The notes under the pieces: generated by a model
Database searches by the model: none
Told to the model about the DNA's origin: nothing
The model's input: only the letters and a program-made list of their open reading frames with translations
Shown here: positions 53,093-63,866 of the stretch, in pieces
Layout: the number at the start of each line of letters is the position of its first letter
How positions within the stretch are numbered: position 1 is the first letter of the stretch
DNA from: Isoetes taiwanensis
Lineage: Eukaryota; Streptophyta; Lycopodiopsida; Isoetales; Isoetaceae
NCBI GenBank assembly: GCA_021234155.1
Contig: JAJEKV010000010.1
Coordinates: 4,436,871 to 4,500,870 of the forward strand
Direction of reading: 5' to 3'
Length of the DNA stretch: 64,000 nucleotides
Translations under genes and position numbers: made by a program

Positions 53093-55485
53093 TGTAACAG
53101 ACCTGGGCACTTGATAGGCCAGTATATATGTATAACATGTATCCAGCATGAGTTTAGGGTTTTGTCTGTTTGGCAAAAAGGATTGTTGCAGAGGATGAAG
53201 AAAGGGAGCAATTCTGGGCAGTTTTGGAGCCCGAAATTTGAAGCATCATATCTCGGCAACCCGAGATCCTTTTCAGTTTGATTCTTGGAGCTAGAGGACG
53301 ATCTTTGGAAGCGCACGCGATTGCAAAGGGTCCAGAGGTCTATAAATGAAGAAATTATCAGGTGGGGTTTTGCTTTGATCAATTGAGATGTGCTATGGGC
53401 TGCCATGATTAGTCTGTACATGACTTTGGAGGTGAATATGATAAATTATGAATTTGTTAGAGACTCATAAGGCTAGAGAAGGTTATCAGTGATTGGAAAC
53501 ATCTCTGTAAGGGCTGATTCTAAGTCAGCAATGGCCGAATATTACATGAGAAGCACCGATTCAGCATGGAAACTTCAGAAAACATAGAATTGAATTGGAT
53601 CTGGTCGGCACCGAGCTCTCCAATGCCATTTTGTGTTCATGTTATGCTTTTGTCATTTTGTGTTATGTGCTTTATCTTGTTGGTCTTGTATTTGCTGCTT
53701 TTATCAATTTATTTGCATGTCCTAATATAAAGCTAAATACCTGTGGATGGAATTGGGTTGCATTTGAGCTTAGCAGCAGAGGAGATCGGAGCATGAAGAG
53801 CTGAGCAGAATAATCATAAGTAGTAAGAATATGCATTGTTTGATTAATTGTCTAACTATGGTAAAATTCTAAGGATTGGGGTAAAGTATCTTTCTTAGCT
53901 CATGGAGATGGGGCTAATGTGGAGAAGTAGCCTAGCATAGATGTAGAGCATCAACGACCCATCGGCATCAAGGATTTTAGCATCAAGTTCGCATGTGGAT
54001 CTTGAAATGGGGATAAGCAGACATCAAGGATTATTGAGATTGAGACGGGTCTGCATTGGTACAAGGAGAGCCATGTGAAGCTTGGGGGTTTCTGAATGTG
54101 GCTATAGCATGAAGTACTGCTAGTATGAGTGCATAACTGTAAGTTTCTAAGTTATTGCATTGTATTTTGTCAAGAGCATCATAGCTAATGGATTCAAAAT
54201 ATAAACGTTATGGAACGTTGTATCCCTCATGAGAGGTTGATTTTGAGGTAAGTTTTGCATTATAGAAGATGTTAGTATCTTTCCTTGCTCGGTAACATAC
54301 ATAGGTATTGGAGCTATATCAATGACAATCAGGCTCGTAACTTCCTCTACATGTTGGATTGCTATCAAGGTCTTCATCACTGAGTCGCTACCTCGACATG
54401 GCATAGGATGTATGAGTAACCTTGGCAAGGGGATTACATGTAGAGAATATGATAAGTTATCATGGCTACTGGATTTAATGGAAGCTAATATGAAATTGCA
54501 TTCCTTATGGGGGGGAATTGCATTAGTGCAAGCTGTGAGGATTGTAAAAATGCTAAGTATGAGATCTACTTCGATGTCATTGTAAGATCATTGGATAAGC
54601 TACTTCAGTAGGTTGTATGGGCAACCTCGGCAATAGTATGATCTAGACACATGTTGAGAAAATATCTAATGAACTTCACATGTCTTGGTCTTTGCATTGT
54701 TCCACTGTTGTCTTGGTATTTGATTATGTCTATTGGAACCTCCGGGGTCGGACTTCCAGGTTCGGTGGCCTGGATTGCTCCGGCATGACTCATGTTCTAT
54801 GTTCTCTGTATTTGTGCTCTGTGACACCGGGCGTAGTTCTCCTGGCAGGGATTGCTACGTCAGTCAACTCTTGTGAACTCCCATGGTAAGAGGTCCTCGA
54901 TTGCGGGCGTGGGGTGAGAGGGTATGCGATCTGAGGTTCACACCCCACCACCCGCCATGGCTTGGCTTGGAATGCCGGGCTGGCTGGGCAACATCTTCGC
55001 TAACGGGCCTCAGTATATAGGCTGGCTGAGCTTCCCATTGTCCCGGAGCTATGTTTATGATGATTTGGTATTTTGGCTATGTTCTTTGCTTCTGTTGCTC
55101 ATGTGTTATATTCCTTTGCATTAGGTTGTCATTGTCTTAGCACTGTGCTCACGTAGGATTTTCCGTCTGTGTTTGTGCTTACCCAAGATTGCAGAGTATT
55201 TCCATGCATGCAGTGGCAGCCAGGGATCCCCACTTAGTCACGAGGACTAACCCCAGTGAGTGCATATGTGCAGTGAATGAGCAAGGCGGTGGTCAAGCTA
55301 ACGGTAGCAGTGCAGTTGTGGCTCGTGGTTGAGTTGAGTTTACAAACATTTGTTCATTGAATTTGGAGTAAGTAAGTTCAATTGAAAGGAAGATTTAATT
55401 CTTCACCAGTATTATCAACCTAGAATTATAGAAGTTTGACAAGATCCCGAGTTGCCAGGAGGGTCAACTCGGCAGGCTTGTCACA
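53093..55485 (+). repeat. 5' LTR of the 2.4-kb-LTR element
   Basis: 2393 bp, TGTAACAGACC to GTCACA. Short reading frames inside it are shared with the 3' LTR only because the LTRs are copies. I do not call genes. Confidence 0.88.
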
Positions 55486-55958
55486 GTTGGTATCAGAGCA
55501 ATATTGGATCTTTGGGTGTTGACATTGTGAATTATAGATTGCAGGTTTGGATCCTTGGGTGTAACAAGGTGGATTAAAATAAAGTGAAGGTATGCGATGG
55601 TTCTAATGATTGTTATTTCAAAAACATTTAAAGATGGTATCCTCAGAAGGAGGAGTCATATGTAGATGCTTTGGAGTTAGGATGAAGGTGCTAAGGGAAG
55701 CAAATTTTGACGACGTTCAAGGTAAGGTTTTTCTTATGGCATGTCTAGTAAGATGATAGCAATTGTACTCTAAGGTAGTGTTGGTAAGATTGGAATATGA
55801 TCTTGGTAGAGTAAGTTGCTACACGAGCTGAAGTTTTGAGTTGAGTTGAGCTATGTTTGATCTGAAATTTGAACCAAGAAATGCTTCAGTAAATCTAAAT
55901 GCTTCAGTAAATCTATCACGACCCATGAGGACATGGGTTAATTTTTAGAAGGGGAGAC
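55486..55958 (+). other. Interior: primer site, non-coding spacer, stem-loop, polypurine tract
   Basis: The primer site is at 55488-55499. Near the other end ACCCATG (55921-55927) and CATGGGT (55932-55938) form a perfect 7-bp stem around the loop AGGA. The purine tract AGAAGGGGAGAC (55947-55958) abuts the 3' LTR. The spacer between has no coding evidence. Confidence 0.8.
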
Positions 55959-57345
55959 TGTAACAGACCTGGGCACTTGATAGGCCAGTATATATGTATA
56001 ACATGTATCCAGCATGAGTTTAGGGTTTTGTCTGTTTGGCAAAAAGGATTGTTGCAGAGGATGAAGGAAGGGAGCAATTCTGGGCAGTTTTGGAGCCCGA
56101 AATTTGAAGCATCATATCTCGGCAACCCGAGATCCTTTTCAGTTTGATTCTTGGAGCTAGAGGACGATCTTTGGAAGCGCACGCGATTGCAAAGGGTCCA
56201 GAGGTCTATAAATGAAGAAATTATCAGGTGGGGTTTTGCTTTGATCAATTGAGATGTGCTATGGGCTGCCATGATTAGTCTGTACATGACTTTGGAGGTG
56301 AATATGATCCTATATTATCCTTTATTATAAAGTTTTAGTGTATGTCGTGCATAAAACCCTAAAACTTTCGACGGCCATGATTTCTTTGATTTAAAAGTTG
56401 GACGGTCGTGGAACGAACAGCAAGGGCAAATTAATTCAGGGCCTCGAAGAAGTAGGGCTATGAAGAGACTCCGCTGGGACCAGTCACCAGAACAAGTCTA
56501 TTGCTAGGTTTGGCTTTCAAAAAATCCCGATCTGGCTATGGCGGCAAGCAACAGGCGCTTTTGGTTATGCCTTCAAATGAAATGCATTCGGAATACATCT
56601 TCTTTTTGAACTTTGTCGCTTTGTCAAGGGGATGTTAAGCTTGCGAGTTTGGAACATCCGATTGGGAAAAAAAAACTTTGAATCCTTGGTTATGACCAGC
56701 TTTGGTTTGGTTCACGATTTACACAGGCCAGTAGAAGCCTAAACTCATGAATTTACACAGGCCAGTTGAAGCTGAAGTTACAAGGAAGGCATTGATCACA
56801 AGAAAGGCATCGTGCTTTTTAATTAAAACCCTAACACAAAAAGCTCCGCCTCTACATGCCGAGCCCAGTCATGGCACTTCCAGAGCATTTTCTTCAGCAG
56901 CTTCTAAGACTTTTTCCAGCAACCAGAGCTCTGCTATGGAGCTCTGAACAACACTTTTTCAATTTTCTTTCTAGCTCTTTTCTATATGGAGCTCTGAATC
57001 ATACAAGAAAGTGGGTCGGCTAGGCAAGGATTGCAGCGTCTTTCTTTTGTAAGGGCCAAGGTCGCAATCTCAAATTCTATGCAGAGATGAGTTATGATGG
57101 GGTTTACCAAAACAGCTATTCAAGCCAAACATGGTTCTATTTGTTTTGTTGTCAACAGGTACGTGCTCCAACAACATTGCTTCTATTTTGATTCTCAGGA
57201 TCTATATGTATATGCAAACTTATTCACATATGTTCATTCCCGAAAATTATGTGGCATGCAAAGGCACATATATTGATGTGAGGAACGTGCTGGCTAAGAA
57301 GCTTTTATATTGTCTTTGATTTTTTATGATTATTTTTCCTTGCAG

Positions 57346-57462
57346 TTCCTGACGAAGACGAAGATGAGAAAGCCAAGCAAGCAACTTTACAAGATCTAGC
57401 AAAGCAAATTGTATTTCATGATGAAGCAAAACAAAACAACATGCAGAATCCACCAAAGTCAG
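57346..57462 (+). pseudogene. Captured exon, unidentified
   Basis: After a pyrimidine stretch and CAG acceptor, an open block of 117 bases reads PDEDEDEKAKQATLQDLAKQ and continues to NPPKSG before a GT donor (AGGTAATTTG). The acid-rich start and open frame look like a real exon of a host gene. I do not recognise it. Confidence 0.5.
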
Positions 57463-57779
57463 GTAATTTGGTCTTTTTGCGTCACAGTTTGCCTTAATTT
57501 TCAAAGATTGATATTTTGTTAGTTTCATGTATCTTTTGGATGAAGATGATAAAAGTATTTACAAAAGGAAGCATCTATATGGTTTTCAAATATATGGATC
57601 ATGACCTTATACCCGCCTGACATGCCTTTTAGAATTTCACAAAGTAAAGGTTTGTATTCAATCTTTAGTAGATTTAATTATGTTGCTCTAATATAAGCTT
57701 CCAATGCAGTGCTACATGAAACAGCAAACAGGTTCTGATAGGTCTTCATTACTGCCACATTAATCATGTCTTACGACGG

Positions 57780-58190
57780 GATATTAGAGGTGCAATGAAG
57801 TATGGGCCTACTGTTGACATGTGGTCTGTAGGATGCATTTTTGCCAAGCTTCTTCAGGAAAAGCCTATCTTAGCTGAGAAAAATGGGGTACGTTATCTAA
57901 CTTATATTGCTTCTTAATTTATTGACCTTCATTTAATTACGTCTTTGTTATTTTACGTCTTTGTCTTTGTCAAGACAATGATAATTGCCCTTTACTATGG
58001 CTTAGGGAGTGCAGGAAGGCAACTAGAGGCTCTTATAAGGAAGTTATTCAAGACAACGATAATTGAACTGTTGGGCACCACAGAGTGTGTAACTTGATGT
58101 TGAACAATGGCCAGTTAAGTTATTCAAGACAACGATAATTGAACTATTGGGCACCACAGAGTGTTGATGTTGAACAATGGCCAGTTTGGT
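57780..58190 (+). pseudogene. Captured CDK-type kinase exon fragments
   Basis: The block 57790-57886 reads GAMKYGPTVDMWSVGCIFAK and LLQEKPILAEKNG before a GT donor. It matches the kinase region around the invariant Asp of DMWSVGCI in plant CDKs, closest to what I know of CDKC. After an intron, 58041-58190 contains decayed sequence of the next segment (IELLGTTE, then EQWP-like). It is duplicated in tandem with a 76-base period. The kinase N-lobe and most of the C-lobe are missing, so no activity is possible. Confidence 0.7.
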
Positions 58191-58199
58191 ACGCTTTCT

Positions 58200-59138
58200 G
58201 CAGCCAGGACTTAGATGTCCTCACGATTAATTGGAAGTCAAGAAAAAAACTTGCCCAATGACCAAGAACTCTAATAGAGATAATAGAGATATTCTTGGGT
58301 GCACAATGACTGACTGTTAGAATCACTTTAGCATATAGAGCTAAACATTTAGCATATAGAAGTGATTGTGCACTCATTCCATCAGGGCGATATTAGTGCT
58401 TATTTCTTCACAACAAAACCTGTGGTGCGTTCATATATATACGTTAGTCATAATGCATCAACCAGTCAATGTTGTGATTTTAGAGTACAAGCCTCATCTA
58501 TTGCAACCTACTGTTGATAACCACTTAATACCTATTGGTGGACATTAATATCTCAAGGAACAACATCAAAATAAGCATTATTTATTATACCTATTTCAAG
58601 GCAATGTAAATACTATTTTAATAACTCACATAAATAAGCTCATGTGTACATATAATCTATCATTTAAAAAACTTACCACATCAACATTGTAAACACATAA
58701 AAGAAAATGAACAATTGAAAAGCAATTTGCATTTCAAGTGTACCATTGTCTATGCAAAGCTTAATGAACTATTTCTAAAGCAGCGAGCTCAATTCATAGG
58801 ACAACAAAGTGCACCTTTATAGACAAGGATTTTTACGCGCATAAATTCCTTACCTTGCTTTATGCCTTGGCCATAAGATATTGCCTATTGATGAGAAGAC
58901 ATTAAATAGTGGGAGTTGCATATAACACTTTTTGAAGACCAATATGCTATCATGCATTAAGCTTAAATGTGAAAACATCTGAGATGTCATGTTTCCAAAG
59001 TGAATCCGTAGGATTATCATTTACATGTTACTGAAATGCATTCGGAATACATCTTCTTTTTTAACTTTGTCGTTTTGTCGTTTTTCCGTTACTATAAGCT
59101 CTTCTAATTGCGCCCAAAACATTTTCAGGTAAACTAAT
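58200..59138. other. Helitron interior, AT-rich, no gene
   Basis: Nothing is recognised, except that a stretch of about 50 bases beginning GAAATGCATTCGGAATACAT occurs at 56578 and again at 59033, near both ends of the putative inner Helitron. Confidence 0.5.
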
Positions 59139-59691
59139 GCCCAGCAACGCTGGGCACCGTTACTAGTAAAATTATAGTGTATGTCTGTCTTGAATGGCGC
59201 CCTAGAATGGGCGGCTGAGATTCTACCAGGCCACGTGGCATCATCTGCATCGTTTCCTGATTACCTTTCCTAGGGTTTTTTTTGTTTGCGGCAGGAGCAG
59301 CTCTAGGTTAAGCTTGGCTATGGCGTAATCGTGGCTATGGCCACGATTTCGCAGCTCGATGGAAAAGATTATACGAGTAAGACCAAGAAAAAAAAAATCC
59401 CTGCTCTGGGCGATGGCGACCTCCTCTTGAGCTCTCGATGATGGCAGTTTTGCAAGACACAACAACTTCAAGGTGGTTATGGCTATGGCGTGTTGTGTTG
59501 AAGGCTCATTTTGAAAGTAATATGGAACCATTACTTAATCGGACCATGGGGATTTGATCGCCCTATTGAAGATTAAGTAGCAGAGAGGCAAAGAACTATA
59601 AGAGGGTTTGCTTCCTGTGAATTCGCCGGCAACATCTTGGATCTGATTTCTAGGTTTTTTTTCAAAACCGCTGAAGTCTCAAAGATAAGGT

Positions 59692-60597
59692 ATAGTGCAT
59701 TTAGATATGCCGCATTTCTAGGTTTTTTCAATATTTAGGGTTGCAAAAAGATATATTTGAGACCCACAAGTTTCGCAGGCTCGTTAGCATTAGCATTCCT
59801 CTTTAAAAAGAATTTGGTCATGACTGAATATTAGGATTTGAAGCATGATGAATATTTTGGATTTGGATTTGAAGGCCGAACGCCGCAGACAAAATCCGTG
59901 ATCCTCAAGTTTCTTCACATAGCATGAATAGAAGGAAAAACTAGAGTTGAAGGAAAAACTGGAGTTGCATGCCCAGTACAAAGTAATTCGCAAGCTTGGA
60001 AGTTTCAAAATCTTCTCATAAGCAATCGCAAGGTAACAAGCTTTGTCATCAAAAAGTTGAATGCGAATTATTGTAATGCATCGAGGCAATGAAGAGCAGC
60101 TGGAAAAGCAAGCTAAGAGAGAGCAAAGAAGAATTGAAAATTTGCATCCCATATCCAGTTTAAATCTAAAAAGATAAGCTCGGCTATAGTGCATTTAGAT
60201 ATGCCAGATTTCTAGGTTTTTTCAATATTTAGGGTTGCAAGCAGACCCACAAGTTTCGGTAGGCTCTTTAGCAGCATTAGCATTCCTCCGAAAAAAATTT
60301 GGTCATGACTGAATATTAGGATTTGAAGGCTGGGAACGCTGCACAAAATCCGCATCTGAAGTTTCAAAAACTTCAAAACTGAAAAAACTGGAGTTGCATG
60401 CCCAGTACAAAGTAATTCGCAAGCTTGGAAGTTTCAAAATCTTCTCATAAGCAATCGCAAGGTAACAAGCTTTGTCATCAAAAAGTTGAATGCGAATTAT
60501 TGTAATGCATCGAGGCAATGAAGAGCAGCTGGAAAAGAAAGCTAAGAGAGAGCAAAGAAGAATTGAAATTTTGCATCCCATATCCAGTTTAGGGCCT
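59692..60597. repeat. Direct duplication inside the Helitron
   Basis: Two adjoining copies (about 59692-60172 and 60180-60597) share long identical stretches, for example GCATGCCCAGTACAAAGTAA and the following 150 bases. The second copy has a deletion of about 60 bases near 60360. No coding evidence. Confidence 0.75.
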
Positions 60598-63235
60598 GGC
60601 AAATAGAGGAGCATTCAAATGAAGTACATATTGCTTTATTTGGCAGCCAGAACTACAATTTCTAGGGCAATGTTTGTGGCCTAATTTTACATTGTGATGA
60701 TCTAGGAACTTGCATCTGTATCTTCATCAAGACCACAAGCCATGGATTTGCAGCAGAGTTTCAAGATGGCATCCCATTTGCCATGGTCCTTTTTTTCTTG
60801 CCAGATTATAATGTATATATGATTGTGTTGTACTTGCAGATAATATTCAAATAAGTAGATTGTATGCTTTGTTTCCAGGAAATTAACCTCCTTTTTTAGT
60901 ATGGGAGCATTTTGTGTTTTACTGTCCAGAAGTAAGTTGCTCAATGTATCAATTTTTTTATGCCATTATTATGCTGGAGCATGCAATAGAATAGAAATAG
61001 TGAAGGTTGTTTTGTTTCTTTTAAAACTCTAAATTATGTGAGCCGTAACATTCATAAACAAACACTCCATGTCCAAATACATGGAATGCCCACCGAAGGT
61101 GGGCAATTTCCTAGTAAATTATGAATTTGTTAGAGACTCATAAGGCTAGAGAAGGTTATCAGTGATTGGAAACATCTCTGTAAGGGCTGATTCTAAGTCA
61201 GCAATGGCCGAATATTACATGAGAAGCACCGATTCAGCATGGAAACTTCAGAAAACATAGAATTGAATTGGATCTGGTCGGCACCGAGCTCTCCAACGCC
61301 ATTTTGTGTTCATGTTATGCTTTTGTCATTTTGTGTTATGTGCTTTATCTTGTTGGTCTTGTATTTGCTGCTTTTATCAATTTATTTGCATGTCCTAATA
61401 TAAAGCTAAATACCTGTGGATGGAATTGGGTTGCATTTGAGCTTAGCAGCAGAGGAGATCGGAGCATAAAGAGCTGAGCAGAATAATCATAAGTAGTAAG
61501 AATATGCATTGTTTGATTAATTGTCTAACTATGGTAAAATTCTAAGGATTGGGGTAAAGTATCTTTCTTAGCTCATGGAGATGGGGCTAATGTGGAGAAG
61601 TAGCCTAGCATAGATGTAGAGCATCAACGACCCCTCGGCATCAAGGATTTTAGCATCAAGTTCGCACGTGGATCTTGAAATGGGGATAAGCAGACATCAA
61701 GGATTATTGAGATTGAGACGGGTCTGCATTGGTGCAAGGAGAGCCATGTGAAGCTTGGGGGTTTCTGAATGTGGCTATAGCATGAAGTACTGCTAGTATG
61801 AGTGCATAACTGTAAGTTTCTAAGTTATTGCATTGTATTTTGTCAAGAGCATCATAGCTAATGGATTCAAAATATAAACGTTATGGAACGTTGTATCCCT
61901 CATGAGAGGTTGATTTTGAGGTAAGTTTTGCATTATAGAAGATGTTAGTATCTTTCCTTGCTATAGGTATTGGAGCTATATCAATGACAATCAGGCTCGT
62001 AACTTCCTCGACATGTTGGATTGCTATCAAGGTCTTCATCACTGAGTCGCTACCTCGACATGGCATAGGATGTATGAGTAACCTTGGCAAGGGGATTACA
62101 TGTAGAGAATATGATAAGTTATCATGGCTACTGGATTTAATGGAAGCTAATATGAAATTGCATTCCTTATGGTGGGGAATTGCATTAGTGCAAGCTGTGA
62201 GGATTGTGAAAATGCTAAGTATGAGATCTACTTCGATGTCATTGTAAGATCATTGGATAAGCTACTTCAGTAGGTTGTATGGGCAACCTCGGCAATAGTA
62301 TGATCTAGACACATGTTGAGAAAATATCTAATGAACTTCACATGTCTTGATCTTTGCATTGTTCCACTGTTGTCTTGGTATTTGATTATGTCTATTGGAA
62401 CCTCCGGGGTCGGACTTCCAGGTTCGGTGGCCTGGATTGCTCCGGCATGACTCATGTTCTATGTTCTCTGTATTTGTGCTATGTGACACCGGGCGTAGTT
62501 CTCCTGGCAGGGATTGCTACGTCAGTCAACTCTTGTGAACTCCCATGGTAAGAGGTCCTCCAGTGGGGCGTGGGCTCGAGAGGGTATGCGATACTGAGGT
62601 TCACCCCACCACCCGCCATGTGGCTTGGAAATGTCGGCCGGGCAACATGTCGCTAACGGGCCTCAGTATATATATAGGTCGGCTGAGCTTCCCATTGTCC
62701 CGGAGCTATGTTTATGATGATTTGGTATTTTGGCTATGTTCTTTGCTTCTGTTGCTCATGTGTTATATTCCTTTGCATTAGGTTGTCATTGTCTTAGCAC
62801 TGTGCTCACGTAGGATTTTCCGATACGTGGTTTGTGCTTACCCAAGATTGCAGAGTATTTCCATGCATGCAGTGGCAGCCAGGGATCCCCACTTAGTCAC
62901 GAGGACTAACCCCAGTGAGTGCATATGTGCAGTGAATGAGCAAGGCGGTGGTCAAGCTAACGGTAGCAGTGCAGTTGTGGCTCGTGGTTGAGCGAGAAGA
63001 TTCTAGAGTTGAATTGCTAGAGTTGGACGTTATATCTCTATTGAAAATGTTGATTTATTGGATGTTGACCTTACCTGATTATATTGAGTTTACAAACATT
63101 TGTTCATTGAATTTGGAGTAAGTAAGTTCAATTGAAAGGAAGATTTAATTCTTCACCAGTATTATCAACCTAGAATTATAGAAGTTTGACAAGATCCCGA
63201 GTTGCCAGGAGGGTCAACTCGGCAGGCTCGTCACA

Positions 63236-63407
63236 GTCGATAAAATTGGATTATCCCCATGGGAGAATGGTTATGAGGCAAGTATTGCATTGTGTGGATT
63301 GGTAGTATCTTTCTTTGTTCAGCAAAGTATGTAGGCGTTGGAGCTACATCAATGATAGCCATGCTTGCGGCTGCATCGACGTGATTAGATTGTGAATTAT
63401 AGATTAC
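63236..63407. other. Diverged relic of the 2.4-kb-LTR family
   Basis: The segment 63270-63390 resembles 54225-54360 of the LTR (GGTAGTATCTTTC, GGCGTTGGAGCTACATCAAT) at clearly lower identity than the two LTRs share. It is a piece of an older family member. Confidence 0.5.
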
Positions 63408-63866
63408 TGTAACGGGCCCATGGTAGACCGCTCGAGTATTCGAACCTTGAATGTGCCTGTGGGGCGTTCCCGAGACACCGGCATAAATGGGTAGAAGCGA
63501 CTACTCATAAACGTCTAGACGGTTTTGCCCAGTTGGTTAAGGGCATATTGGTTAGGAACGTCACAGTTGGTATCAGAGCAGGTCTTGAGTTCGAGTCTCC
63601 ATGGGTGCTTATATGCATGGGTAATTTGCAAAGACTTGGTAATCATTGTGACATGGTATGGTATAGCTTTGGATGCTCGAGGACGAGCATAGTTCTAGTG
63701 GGAGAGACTGTAACGGGCCCATGGTAGACCGCTCGAGTATTCGAACCTTGAATGTGCCTGTGGGGCGTTCCCGAGACACCGGCATAAATGGGTAGAAGCG
63801 ACTACTCATAAACGTCTAGACGGTTTTGCCCAGTTGGTTAAGGGCATGTTGGTTAGGAATGTCACA
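63408..63866 (+). mobile_element. TRIM element, 459 bp
   Basis: Two 158-bp LTRs (63408-63565 and 63709-63866, TGTAACGGGCCC to GTCACA, two differences seen) enclose 143 bp. The interior has the exact initiator tRNA-Met primer site TGGTATCAGAGC (63568-63579). It also has a stem-loop ATGCTCG / CGAGCAT with loop AGGA (63673-63690) and the purine tract GTGGGAGAGAC (63698-63708). The flanks ATTAC and ATGAC match at four of five bases. LTR ends and spacing resemble the element at 53093, so that family may supply its enzymes. Confidence 0.9.

Larger units (their letters stand above)
56308..61114 (+). mobile_element. Helitron with captured gene fragments (possibly two nested)
   Basis: The insertion begins with TC (TCCTATATTATCC) and ends with CTAG. 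A 7-bp hairpin GCCCACC / GGTGGGC (61088-61104) lies six bases before the CTAG. It sits precisely between A and T with no target duplication, as the intact LTR copy shows. All are Helitron hallmarks. A second 3' end of the same design is at 59139-59166 (GCCCAGC / GCTGGGC, then CTAG, then T). After it the sequence resumes with ATTATAGTGTATGTC, similar to the 5' end near 56330. So either one Helitron lies inside another or two were joined end to end. No Rep/helicase is encoded. Confidence 0.85.
53093..63235 (+). mobile_element. LTR element with 2.4-kb LTRs, tiny interior and a Helitron in its 3' LTR
   Basis: The 5' LTR (53093-55485, TGTAACAGACC to CTTGTCACA) is followed by the exact initiator tRNA-Met primer site TGGTATCAGAGC (55488-55499), a 473-bp interior, a stem-loop and purine tract, and the 3' LTR (55959-63235). 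The 3' LTR is split by a Helitron at 56308-61114. Without it the 3' LTR is about 2.47 kb; it has an extra segment of about 80 bp at 62990-63085 and a 12-bp deletion near 61960. No protein is encoded. Flanks ATGCA and GTCGA do not match, so I find no target duplication. Confidence 0.85.
55959..63235 (+). repeat. 3' LTR, interrupted at 56307/61115
   Basis: The parts 55959-56307 and 61115-63235 join to match the 5' LTR base for base around the joint (AATATGA + TAAATTATG, as at 53455-53470). Patches of change near 62560-62650 and 62820 fall on CTG sites, as in the Tat-like array. Confidence 0.88.

Noticed and set aside
53595-53804. 69-codon hydrophobic frame repeated at 61268-61477 as a conserved membrane protein
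   Set aside because: Both are the same part of two LTR copies, so similarity comes from LTR identity, not selection.
54322-54585. 87-codon frame repeated at 61942-62247
   Set aside because: Again the same part of the two LTRs; no start context or domain.
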